From CBDEFX01 sp965237635 (GTDB taxonomy: Bacteria > Chloroflexota > Dehalococcoidia > Lucifugimonadales > CAUZJF01), in NCBI GenBank assembly GCA_965237635.1, contig CBDEFX010000002.1, positions 806,001 through 870,000 on the forward strand: a stretch of DNA of 64,000 nt. The letters run 5' to 3'. The position numbers and the translations under genes were made by a program. Shown piece after piece: positions 26,122 through 34,287 of this stretch. The notes below the pieces were generated by a model. That model saw nothing but the letters and a program-made list of their open reading frames with translations. It was not told the DNA's origin and searched no databases. How positions within the stretch are numbered: the first letter of the stretch is position 1; every line of letters begins with the position of its first letter.

Positions 26122-27381
26122 GTGAGGAGAGTTTTTGTTACTTGGGCTCTCGTTGTGGCCACCGCGTCGGTCGCGGGGGCTGCGCTACTCCAAGCCGCCT
26201 CCACGAGTCCAGACACCATCCTAGGGTGCGTTGACAAGGAAGGAAAACTCCGCCTACTAAGTCACCCGGCACCTGAGGACTCCGGCGACGAATCCAGCGG
26301 CGGCGAGGGAAAAAGCGAAGGCTGCCGTAAGAACGAAGTCGAGATCCAGTGGAGTATCCAAGGCCCGGAGGGCCCGCAAGGCCTACAAGGCTACGAAGGC
26401 CCTCAGGGTCCCGGAGGCCCGCAAGGCGATGAAGGTGCGCGAGGCCCCGAAGGTGCACAGGGTCCACCCGGGTCCCAAGGTCCTCCTGGCCCTCCCGGGG
26501 ATCCAGATACGACCACGGCCGCCGCTCTTGTAGACCTGGAGGGCCGGGTCGCTGCACTGGAGCAGCAGTCGGGTTCTGTTCCCCCCCGCGCCCGTTGGTG
26601 CGCCTGGCCCGACAGCTCCCCTTTATCAGGATGTCCTCGACATTTTAGGCGACACCGGCACGATTCTTCCGCTAATCGACTCGTCCGGTAGCCTTGGAGA
26701 CAACTTTGCTACCGTTCCGGGCACTAACGGCTTACAGGCTGTCTTCACTTGGAATGAGAATGCACGACCTTCAGATGAACGGCTCTTTTATAAGGGTCTC
26801 GTGCCGTATGTGGAGTTCGATGGAGCCGACGAAGAGGCGGATAGCCCTGACAACGCATATTGGAGTAGGGATGACAGTGGGCCTAATCCTATGTCGATGG
26901 GGCGTGGGTTCGTATTACAGATACGCCGGCCCTAAGCAACATTCTCACCAAATGGACCGGGAGCCAACGTGAGTGGCTATTGCAGATAGAACGTGGCGAT
27001 ACTCTAGCTTTCTATGCCCGTGACGAGTCGGCGAGCGTTAACGTGTCCAGAATATCAGACTCTGCGGTGCCCCAAGGTAGGTGGCTGTTCATTGTGCTCA
27101 CCTATGACGCGACTGGCGGTGCGACGGCGATGAATGGGGCCACACTCTACACGGATGGTTCTGTTGAGGCTAGCAGTGCTACCAATAACGCGTCGTATGT
27201 CGCCATGGGGCGTAGTACGGCGCGGATGCAGCTCGGGCAAATAGACGAGAGTGGCAATCAACCGTTCAACGGCCGCATGGCTGGCGGCCCACTCGGCCCC
27301 TTCTTCGTTCAAAGAGAGCTGTCGGCCGGTGAGGTTCTGCAGCTGTACGAGTTGGGACGGACGGCGCTGGAACTACCGTAA
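26122..27381 (+). pseudogene. Collagen-like plus LamG-domain surface protein with two frameshifts
   Basis: A signal/anchor segment (VFVTWALVVATASVAGAALL) is followed by a short cysteine-bearing block (GCVDKEGKLR) and about 16 Gly-X-Y repeats (GPEGPQGLQGYEGPQGPGG). A LamG/concanavalin-like domain is C-terminal (GRWLFIVLTYDATGGA; FNGRMAGGPLGPFFVQRELSAGEVLQLYELG). The frame breaks at a run of seven C (26581-26587; six would restore VPPAPVGAPG) and again at GGGG near 26899 (five would restore MGAWVRITDTPALSN). It would be an exported or surface fibre protein if read through. The frameshifts may be sequencing errors or slippage sites. Confidence 0.7.
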
Positions 27382-27442
27382 GTCGTCTTCTCCTCGCCTC
27401 TCGCGAGCGGGCCCCCGGCGTCCGCCGAGCAGTTCGGACCGA

Positions 27443-28534
27443 TCAGCCCAGTTCGCTGTGGGCCCAGGTCAGGAGCTCTTCGGTCTCGTCCCAACCGATA
27501 CAGTCATCGGTGATCGAAATGCCGTACCTGAGCTCCGATGGGTCGCCTTCCAGCCTCTGCTTGCCGGGGAACAGGTTGCTCTCTAGCATGCATCCGATGA
27601 TACCGGTGTTGCCGGCCGCACGCTGCGAGACGACGTTCCGGAATGCGGTCGCTTCCCTTTTGTGGTCGTTGTTCGAGTTCCCGTGGCTGCAGTCCACCAG
27701 AAGCCGAGATCGGACACCGGCCGCCGTAAGTTGTCTGTGTGCCTCGGCGATGGCCTCTCTGCCATAGTTCGTGCCCCGCTTGCCGCCTCGAAGGACCATG
27801 TGACCGTATGGGTTGCCGGTCGTGTGGACAATAGCGCTCCGGCCGTGACGGTCGATGCCGAGAAAAGCGTGGGGCGACCTCGCCGAGGTGATGGCGTCGG
27901 CCGCAACCTGGGTGCTTCCGTCGGTCGAGTTCTTGAATCCGACCGGCATGCTGAGGCCGCTCGCCATCTGTCGGTGGGTCTGGCTCTCGGTGGTGCGAGC
28001 GCCGATGGCCACCCAGGAGACCAGTCCGGCGATGTACTGGGGCACTATGGGATCGAGAAACTCGGTGCCGGCATATACCCCCAGCTCTCCAATCTTCAAA
28101 AGAAGGGCACGAGCCCGACGCAGGCCCGACGCGATGTCGAAGGTATGGGTGAGGTTTGGGTCGTAGATAAGACCTTTCCACCCGACGGTCGTGCGCGGTT
28201 TCTCGAAGTAGACTCGCATCACGATCAGGAGTCGATCGCTGAGCTTCTTGGTGAGGTCCTTGACTCGGCCGGCGTACTCAAGCGCGGCCTCTTCGTCGTG
28301 GATCGAGCAGGGCCCGACGACTGCCATCAGCCGGTTGTCCTTGCCATCGATAATCCGCTCGACCTGCTCCCTCCCTTCTAAGACCGTCTGCTCGACCTCG
28401 GACGGGATCGGCAGCTGCTCTATGAGCTCGGCTGGCGTGATTAACGGCTCGGCGCTGCTGAGACGAGTGTCCCTTGTAGCTGTCTTCTGCATTTTGGCGG
28501 TCCTTCCTCGTTCGCCGTTCTTTTCGTAAGTCAC
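27443..28534 (-). CDS. aroG: 3-deoxy-7-phosphoheptulonate (DAHP) synthase, type I
   Basis: 363 aa. It condenses phosphoenolpyruvate and erythrose 4-phosphate, the first step of aromatic amino acid synthesis. Visible motifs: VVGPCSIHDEEAALEYA, MRVYFEKPRTTVGWKGLIYDP, GTEFLDPIVPQYIAGLVSWVAIGARTTESQ, STDGSTQVAADAI, VDCSHGNSNND and GCMLESNL. The length is normal for the AroF/G/H class; the symbol within that class is a guess. The start is probably GTG 28534, though ATG a little downstream (MQKTATRD) is possible. Upstream lies an aromatic leader peptide and terminator, so expression is probably controlled by attenuation. Confidence 0.93.
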   Translation of the reverse strand: MTYEKNGERGRTAKMQKTATRDTRLSSAEPLITPAELIEQLPIPSEVEQTVLEGREQVERIIDGKDNRLMAVVGPCSIHDEEAALEYAGRVKDLTKKLSDRLLIVMRVYFEKPRTTVGWKGLIYDPNLTHTFDIASGLRRARALLLKIGELGVYAGTEFLDPIVPQYIAGLVSWVAIGARTTESQTHRQMASGLSMPVGFKNSTDGSTQVAADAITSARSPHAFLGIDRHGRSAIVHTTGNPYGHMVLRGGKRGTNYGREAIAEAHRQLTAAGVRSRLLVDCSHGNSNNDHKREATAFRNVVSQRAAGNTGIIGCMLESNLFPGKQRLEGDPSELRYGISITDDCIGWDETEELLTWAHSELG

Positions 28535-28553
28535 CCTTGCCTCTTTTGGGCAT

Positions 28554-28583
28554 CAAAAAACCCCAACCGCTGCCGGTTGGGGT
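28554..28583 (-). terminator. Attenuator terminator before the DAHP synthase gene
   Basis: On the minus strand CCCCAACCG-GCAG-CGGTTGGGG is followed by TTTTTT, only about 20 nt before the start codon. The 5' arm and loop contain ACCGGCAGC, which is fully complementary to GCTGCCGGT in the leader peptide coding region (28639-28647). This allows an alternative antiterminator fold. Confidence 0.88.
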
Positions 28584-28614
28584 CCTCGTGTTTGGTTGTC
28601 TTGGTTAGCTGAGT

Positions 28615-28686
28615 CTAGGTCGCGCGCACAGTCCCTCTACCGGCAGCTTGGTGCCTGCTAAAATAAAAGTACCAGTACGTACCCAT
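28615..28686 (-). CDS. Aromatic-rich leader peptide of the DAHP synthase attenuator
   Basis: A 23-codon frame from ATG 28686 to TAG 28615, reading MGTYWYFYFSRHQAAG and onwards. Residues 4-9 are Tyr-Trp-Tyr-Phe-Tyr-Phe, six aromatic codons in a row. Codons 14-16 (GCT GCC GGT) pair with the terminator arm. A ribosome stalled on the aromatic codons would leave this segment free to form the antiterminator; a ribosome running through would cover it. A promoter lies just upstream. It is too short to be called by length, but composition and position are striking. Confidence 0.82.
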   Translation of the reverse strand: MGTYWYFYFSRHQAAGRGTVRAT

Positions 28687-28714
28687 GTATGAACTCGGCT
28701 TACTCATTGCGTAT

Positions 28715-28744
28715 AGCATATTCCATCCAGGTGCCGAACGTCAA
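28715..28744 (-). promoter_or_regulatory. Promoter of the DAHP synthase leader
   Basis: TTGACG (complement of 28739-28744) and TATGCT (complement of 28715-28720) are separated by 18 bp on the minus strand. Transcription would start near 28708, about 20 nt before the leader ATG. Confidence 0.6.
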
Positions 28745-28840
28745 GGACGACAGCGGGAGTCCGCAAAGTTCTCAAGGTGCTGCCGCGAATAGCGGCCATT
28801 GGAGTCGTCCATAGCAACCGCCCCCACCCCAGATTCCTCG

Positions 28841-28857
28841 CCCGATGCCGCATCGGG
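28841..28857. repeat. Dispersed palindrome, copy 1
   Basis: CCCGATGCCGCATCGGG forms an 8-bp stem around one base. The same palindrome occurs at 44061 and 51369, each time between genes. Here it follows the dnaK stop and may also act in termination. Confidence 0.6.
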
Positions 28858-28925
28858 GCTCGGAAAACGTGTTGCTCTCGGGGGACAGCCGGTCCGTTCG
28901 ACGTCGTTTCCAAGGAGTAGCATCC

Positions 28926-30839
28926 CTACACCTCGCGATACTCTCCTTCGACGGTGTCGCCTGATTCGTCCGATTCGCCGTCACCGCCTGTCGCGCCGTC
29001 TCCGTCCTCTGATGGGCCGTCCCCGGGTGCCTCGGGTTGGCCATAGACAGCCTGTCCAACCTGCTGGAGCACTGTCTGCAGCTCATCCGCAGCCGAGCTG
29101 ATCTGTCCGGTATCTTGTCCTGCGAGGGCAGTGCGTACGGCCGCGATTTTCCCTTCGATCTCGTCTTTTAGTTCTGCCGGGACCTTGTCCTCGTTTTCCT
29201 TGAGCAGCTGTTCGGCAGCGTAGGCCGCATTCTCCGCACCGTTGCGTAGCTCCACCTCTTCACGTTTGGTCTTGTCCTCTTCGGCGTGCTCCTCGGCGTC
29301 CTTGATCATGGCGTCGATCTCTTCCTTGGACAGGCCGGAGCTGGCCGTGATGGTGATTTTCTGTTCCTTGCCTGTCCCCTTGTCCTTGGCCGAGACGTCC
29401 AGGATACCATCCGCGTTGATGTCGAACGTGACCTCGACCTGGGGGGTCCCTCTCTGGGCCGGCAGGATCCCGTCCAGCATGAACCGACCGATGGTCTTGT
29501 TCTCAGTGGCTATGGACCGTTCGCCCTGAAGCACGTGCACCTCGACGCTGGTCTGACCGTCGGCGGCGGTCGTGAATATCTCGGACTTGGCCGTCGGTAT
29601 TGTAGTGTTGCGGGGGATGAGTGGGGTCGTCACGCTGCCAAGGGTCTCTATGCCGAGGGTCAGCGGCGTCACGTCGAGCAGGAGGATGTCCTGCACCTCA
29701 CCCTGCAATACGCCGGCCTGTATGGCCGCGCCGACGGCAACGACCTCGTCCGGGTTCACTCCCTGGTGAGGTTCTTTGCCAAACAGATCGACCACCACCT
29801 TCTGGACTGCCGGCATCCGGGTCATCCCGCCGACCAGGATTACCTCCTTAATGTCGCCCGAAGCTACCTCTGCGTCGGCCAAAGCCTGTTTGCAGGGGTC
29901 TATAGTCTTCTGGACCAAGTTCCCTACAAGCTGCTCTAGCTTCGCGCGCGTAAGCGTCATGACCAGGTGCTTGGGTCCGGCGGAGTCGGCGGTAATGAAC
30001 GGCAGGTTTATCTCGGTCTGTGTCAGGGTAGAGAGCTCGATCTTGGCCCGCTCAGCCGCCTCACGCAGACGCTGCAAGGCCATCCGGTCCTGCCTGAGAT
30101 CGATGCCCTGCTCCTTCAGGAACTCGCCGGTTATCCAGTCGACGATGCGCTGATCGAAGTCGTCGCCGCCGAGGTGCGTGTCACCGTTGGTGGCCTTGAC
30201 CTCGAACACTCCCTCGCCAAGCTGTAGGATGCTGATGTCGAAGGTACCTCCACCCAGATCGAAGACTGCGATAGTCTCATCGTTTTTCTTGTCGAGTCCA
30301 TAGGCCAAGGAGGCCGCTGTCGGCTCGTTGATGATGCGCAATACCTCTAGTCCCGCGATCCGACCTGCGTCTTTGGTGGCGTTGCGCTGGCTGTCGTTAA
30401 AGTACGCCGGCACTGTTATGACGGCCTGGGTGATCTTCTCACCCAGCTTGGCCTCGGCGTCGTTTTTGACCTTCTGGAGAATCATCGCCGAAACCTCGGG
30501 CGGTGCGTAGTTCTTGTCGCCCATTACGACATGAGCATCGCCGTTGGTGTGCTCTACCATCTTGAAGGGGACCAGCTTCATATCCTTCTGGATAGTATCC
30601 TCGTCGAAACGCCGGCCCATGAACCGTTTCACGGAGAAGATGGTGTTCTCCGGGTTGGTCACGGCCTGGCGCTTGGCAGTCAGACCTGTATACCTTTCGC
30701 CGGTCTTCGGATTCGTTCCCACGACCGACGGGGTCGTGCGTGCTCCCTCCGCGTTCTCTATGACTCGCGGATCGCCTGCCTCGATTACCGCCATGCACGA
30801 GTTGGTTGTCCCTAGGTCGATTCCTAGAACCTTTGGCAT
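28926..30839 (-). CDS. dnaK: Molecular chaperone DnaK (Hsp70)
   Basis: 637 aa. The nucleotide-binding domain starts MPKVLGIDLGTTNSCMAVIE and has FDLGGGTFDISIL and ILVGGMTRMPAVQ. The substrate-binding domain has LLLDVTPLTLGIETLG and a helical lid, ending in an acidic tail with EGEYREV. It folds and refolds proteins with GrpE as exchange factor. ATG 30839 overlaps the grpE TAA by one base. No dnaJ follows in this operon. Confidence 0.97.
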   Translation of the reverse strand: MPKVLGIDLGTTNSCMAVIEAGDPRVIENAEGARTTPSVVGTNPKTGERYTGLTAKRQAVTNPENTIFSVKRFMGRRFDEDTIQKDMKLVPFKMVEHTNGDAHVVMGDKNYAPPEVSAMILQKVKNDAEAKLGEKITQAVITVPAYFNDSQRNATKDAGRIAGLEVLRIINEPTAASLAYGLDKKNDETIAVFDLGGGTFDISILQLGEGVFEVKATNGDTHLGGDDFDQRIVDWITGEFLKEQGIDLRQDRMALQRLREAAERAKIELSTLTQTEINLPFITADSAGPKHLVMTLTRAKLEQLVGNLVQKTIDPCKQALADAEVASGDIKEVILVGGMTRMPAVQKVVVDLFGKEPHQGVNPDEVVAVGAAIQAGVLQGEVQDILLLDVTPLTLGIETLGSVTTPLIPRNTTIPTAKSEIFTTAADGQTSVEVHVLQGERSIATENKTIGRFMLDGILPAQRGTPQVEVTFDINADGILDVSAKDKGTGKEQKITITASSGLSKEEIDAMIKDAEEHAEEDKTKREEVELRNGAENAAYAAEQLLKENEDKVPAELKDEIEGKIAAVRTALAGQDTGQISSAADELQTVLQQVGQAVYGQPEAPGDGPSEDGDGATGGDGESDESGDTVEGEYREV

Positions 30840-31429
30840 TACTGGGCCTCCTCCTCGGTCTTTTCTGGTTCTACTTCCGGTCCTTCAGGCTCTTTGGCGA
30901 CGATTACCTGGGCGGCCCGTAGGACCTTGCCGTGGTATTTGTAGCCGTCTCTGATGACCTCGATCACTTTGCCTTCCTCGGCATCGCTCGTCTCTCTGTA
31001 TTGAACGGCCTCGAGCTCCCGGGGCTCGAAGTCACGGTCCTGAGCCTCTATCCTGGTGACCCCCTCGGAGTTTAGGGTCTGGTTGATGTTTCTCAACACA
31101 AGGTTGAGCCCGTCAAGCCATCCGGGGGCGACGGCATCTTGCGGCACCAGAGACAGTGCCCGTTCTAAGTCATCGACGGTAGTCAGCATCTTGAGGAGAA
31201 GCTGGGAGTTGGTCGAGCGCCTAATCTCTTCCATTTCCGCGAGAGCGCGATTCTTGTAGTTGACAAGGTCGGCTTGGGCCCGTTGGGCCATGGTGCGGAA
31301 TTGGTCCTTTTCCCGTTGCGCTTCTAAAAGCTGCTCCGTGAGGAGCAGGGGCGTGACGTCAACCTCTTCCGGCTGATGAGCCTCCTCATCAGGCCCAGGT
31401 CCTCTTTGTGACTCGTCTTCCACTTTCAC
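30839..31429 (-). CDS. grpE: Nucleotide exchange factor GrpE
   Basis: 196 aa from GTG 31429. An acidic N-terminus precedes a long coiled coil (LLEAQREKDQFRTMAQRAQADLVNYKNRA), followed by the beta domain with YRETSDAEEGKVIEVIRDGYKYHGKVLRAAQVIV, the usual GrpE ending. It lies between hspR and dnaK in one operon. Confidence 0.95.
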   Translation of the reverse strand: MKVEDESQRGPGPDEEAHQPEEVDVTPLLLTEQLLEAQREKDQFRTMAQRAQADLVNYKNRALAEMEEIRRSTNSQLLLKMLTTVDDLERALSLVPQDAVAPGWLDGLNLVLRNINQTLNSEGVTRIEAQDRDFEPRELEAVQYRETSDAEEGKVIEVIRDGYKYHGKVLRAAQVIVAKEPEGPEVEPEKTEEEAQ

Positions 31430-31431
31430 GC

Positions 31432-31896
31432 CTATGGTCCTCCCACAGCGCCAGAGTCTGGCAGATGGGCATGGAGCAGCTCGAACATCTCATCCAGGCT
31501 CTCCGCCAGAAAATGCCTTAGCTCTCGAGTCCCGACCGCGTTGACTCGGGTCCGTATTCGGAGCATGTGGTTGAACGCCTCTAGTATAAGCTGGACGCCT
31601 GCTAGGTTCAGGCCGAGGTCTCCAACAAGATGTTTGATCAGCTTCAGCCGGGCGATGTCCTCCTCTGAATAGAGGCGCAGCATGCCCACGGTTCGGGAAG
31701 GACTGACAAGCCCGGCCCGCTCGTATTTGCGAAGGGTCTGCGGATGCATCTCGAGGATACGGGCCGCCACGCTAATGATGTAGACGCCACCCTGCTCGTC
31801 TGTCGTCGCCTCGCCCCGTGAAGTGACACCCCAAGCTTTCATGCCAGCAAGGTCCAATGAAGGGTCAGCGTCGGGTCCTGTCGACCCTCCTGACAA
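31432..31896 (-). CDS. hspR: MerR-family heat-shock repressor HspR
   Basis: The MerR-type HTH reads YIISVAARILEMHPQTLRKYERAGLVSPSRTVGMLRLYSEEDIARLKLIKHLVGDLGLNLAGVQLIL, characteristic of HspR. The family represses dnaK operons at HAIR sites, usually together with DnaK. A HAIR-like site overlaps the promoter 120-140 bp upstream, so autoregulation is likely. The start is uncertain: TTG 31896 gives 154 aa, ATG 31842 gives 136 aa. Confidence 0.88.
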   Translation of the reverse strand: MSGGSTGPDADPSLDLAGMKAWGVTSRGEATTDEQGGVYIISVAARILEMHPQTLRKYERAGLVSPSRTVGMLRLYSEEDIARLKLIKHLVGDLGLNLAGVQLILEAFNHMLRIRTRVNAVGTRELRHFLAESLDEMFELLHAHLPDSGAVGGP

Positions 31897-32010
31897 GGAG
31901 ACGCTAACCCAACCGAGGGCTCGGTCGTTCTTTTAGTTAGATGGGGGCTCAATGAATCTGGTGACATTGCTAGAACATACCGTCCTCGTCACATCCAGAC
32001 CGTCGATGTG

Positions 32011-32040
32011 ATTATAGAACTTGATATGGACCATGTCAAG
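32011..32040 (-). promoter_or_regulatory. hspR-grpE-dnaK promoter with overlapping HAIR-like operator
   Basis: On the minus strand TTGACA (complement of 32034-32039) and TATAAT (complement of 32011-32016) are 17 bp apart, a perfect consensus. The inverted repeat CTTGACA-N7-TATCAAG (32020-32040) covers the -35 box and spacer. Its half-site length and 7-bp gap equal those of the HAIR consensus CTTGAGT-N7-ACTCAAG. Confidence 0.78.
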
Positions 32041-32182
32041 GGATATAATATACCGAGCTTTAGGCCATGACTTGCAACGGTAAGTGGGAACCCGAATCCG
32101 ACCTGTTGCATCTAACGTATGTTCATGAAGGGCGCGCTTAGCAGAATGCGGAAGGAGGTGGATGTGTGATGTTGTTTCCTTA

Positions 32183-33903
32183 AGCCCGAATCCACCGAAG
32201 GACACCGATGGACGGCGTGAGGAAAGCGGAAGGGGGGTGAGGGAGCTACAGGGGAAATAGTCTGGGTTCCATTTGGGGTAGGGAGGTCGGCGGACGGTCT
32301 TCATCGCCGCACAGGGGCCCCTATGGCCGTCTGCGGGAGCTGCGATGCGCGGGATGGCGAGAGAATACGCAGCAGGGAACTCTCTCGGACCGGGCTGGCA
32401 CGAGTCTGCGGGGATCTTCGGTTGTCCGGTGGGTGGGTCGGTCGCCGACGGTGCCGTCAGGCCGGGAGTGGAATGGCTCGCAGCCGGGCCAAGGCGCGGC
32501 TGAACTTCTCAGCCCAAGGCCAGCGATCCGGAAGATGCAGGGTCAACCGGCGTGCCGAGCGGGTGAGCCGTCCGGCCAGGGAGAAGAACCGCCGCCGGAG
32601 AGTCTTGGTGGTGGCTATCCGCTCTCCCAGACCGATCCGCGCCGTCCAGCGGGCCAGGTTGTGGGCCATCGTCTGGACGGCCAGCCAGGCGCCGTTGGCG
32701 GCGAAGCGGCCCGAGGGGAGATGGTTCAGCCCGACGCCGTACTTGAGGTCGCGTATGGCATTCTCGATCTCGGCGTGGCGGCGATGGTCAGCCTCCAGTT
32801 CGAGCAACTCCCCGTCCCGATCGGTGATGAAGCCATGATAGCTGTATTTGGCGAAGAGGGCCAGTTGGGAACCGGGCGTCGGCTTCACCCGCCGGACGAT
32901 GAGCCGTACCGGCGCGGCGTCCGCCTCGGCCTGGAAGGGGGTGCAGGTGGTCTCGGCCACATCGGCGGCACCGTCCATCCAGTAAGGAATCGGCGTCCAG
33001 GCATCTTCGGGTATCGCCTCGATGAGATTGTGCAGGCTTTTGTGCTGGCGGATGGTGATGGAGAAGCGGACATCCATCTTGCGGCAGACGGATACCACGC
33101 CATGAGTGTAGAACCCGCTGTCGGCCCGTAGCGTGAGTCGTCCGTCGGCCCCGGCGTAGCGCACCCGTCCCACCGTCTCCCGCAGGAAGTGGGCGGCGCC
33201 GCGGGTGGTGTTGGCCCGGCCTTCACGCAGCCGGGACATCAGCACGTCTCCGGTGCCGGCGGCGATGGCCGGCAGCGGGTGGTAGCCCCGCTTGCCGGTA
33301 TAGCCGTGGTGGCGGGCGCCCTCCTTGGCCAGTCCGTAGGTCTCGCAGATGGTGGAGTCCAGGTCAATGGTCAGGGGCCCGTCGCCGGGTCCCGCCCCGG
33401 CCTGCCAAGCCCGGGCCAGCAACTCGCGGCTCACCCGGTCGAGTTGACGGACGTGGCCCCACCGGAAGCTGCGCAGGAAGGTGCCCAGGGTGGATGGCGC
33501 CTTGACCGTGCCGCCCAGGGTGCAGGCCGTCCCCCCGGTGCGCAACACATCGGCGTCGTCAATGCAGTCGCCCCCAGCCAGCGCAGACGCCACCAGCGTC
33601 ATCATCTTGTCGCTCGTGTTCGCCCGCCCCGGGGCATCGCCCAGGTCGAGGCGCTGCCGGACGAGTTCGGGCAGGCCGAGGTGCCGCGCCAGGGTGGCCG
33701 GAAGGAGCAGCCCGGCATTGGCCACCAAGCGGCGGTCGTCGAAGGTGATTTGGATCCGGTCGGGGTGGTTGCGCGGCAGCATCTACTGGGTGCTCCTTTT
33801 CCGGGGCCGTTTTTTGCTACAAAACCATTATCCCAGAAGCACAGGAGCGCCTTCTTGCCGCCTCAGGACGCTAACCCGACACCCTCCTTCGGTGGATTCG
33901 GGC
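32183..33903 (-). mobile_element. IS1380-family insertion sequence, copy 4
   Basis: 1721 bp, flanked by TTA (32180-32182 and 33904-33906). It lies inside the 3' part of the tandem-repeat membrane protein gene. Removing the element and one TTA gives CTG CTA AGG AAA in frame, encoding LLRK as in the first repeat of that protein. Confidence 0.92.
32457..33782 (-). CDS. IS1380-family transposase, copy 4
   Basis: 441 aa and intact. It differs from copy 1 in single residues (for example RANTTRGAA in place of RANTARGAA, and LNHLPSG in place of LNRLPSG, the latter shared with copy 5). Confidence 0.93.
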   Translation of the reverse strand: MLPRNHPDRIQITFDDRRLVANAGLLLPATLARHLGLPELVRQRLDLGDAPGRANTSDKMMTLVASALAGGDCIDDADVLRTGGTACTLGGTVKAPSTLGTFLRSFRWGHVRQLDRVSRELLARAWQAGAGPGDGPLTIDLDSTICETYGLAKEGARHHGYTGKRGYHPLPAIAAGTGDVLMSRLREGRANTTRGAAHFLRETVGRVRYAGADGRLTLRADSGFYTHGVVSVCRKMDVRFSITIRQHKSLHNLIEAIPEDAWTPIPYWMDGAADVAETTCTPFQAEADAAPVRLIVRRVKPTPGSQLALFAKYSYHGFITDRDGELLELEADHRRHAEIENAIRDLKYGVGLNHLPSGRFAANGAWLAVQTMAHNLARWTARIGLGERIATTKTLRRRFFSLAGRLTRSARRLTLHLPDRWPWAEKFSRALARLRAIPLPA

Positions 33904-34270
33904 TTAGCAGGTCCTTGGCCTCGGTCAGCGCGATCTCTGCCCGGTCTGCGAGCTGGACGTTTATTTCAAACGAGTCTCTTTTGCCGACTATGTAAGGGCC
34001 TGCCTCGTCGACCGCGCTCTCCACCTGCAACAGCATCTAGTCGGGAGGTACTATGACTCGCGCCGCCTCTACTATTCGGTCGGTACTGACCTCCAGGCCG
34101 AGAGGCAGTTCCATATCCATCGCATTTACGATGCGAGGTTCAAGTTGTTCGTCGAATAGTCGCCCGTACGCATCGGTATCCCGCAGTAGCTTCTTGATCT
34201 CGTCGAGGGCGATCTCCGCTCTGTCGGCGACCTGCACGTTGATCTGGAACGTGTCCTTGCTGCCCACAAG
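33904..34270 (-). pseudogene. Middle part of the tandem-repeat membrane protein
   Basis: Read from 34270: LVGSKDTFQINVQVADRAEIALDEIKKLL and VNAMDMELPLGLEVSTDRIVEAARVIVPPD, then TAG at 34037-34039 where the first repeat has Trp, then MLLQVESAVDEAGPYIVGKRDSF. This is the second repeat and the start of a third, homologous to the C-terminal half of the fragment at 38036-38631. The TAG in place of TGG is a nonsense mutation. The left end meets IS1380 copy 4, the right end IS3 copy 1. Confidence 0.72.
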
Positions 34271-34287
34271 TAAGGTGGACCCCATTA

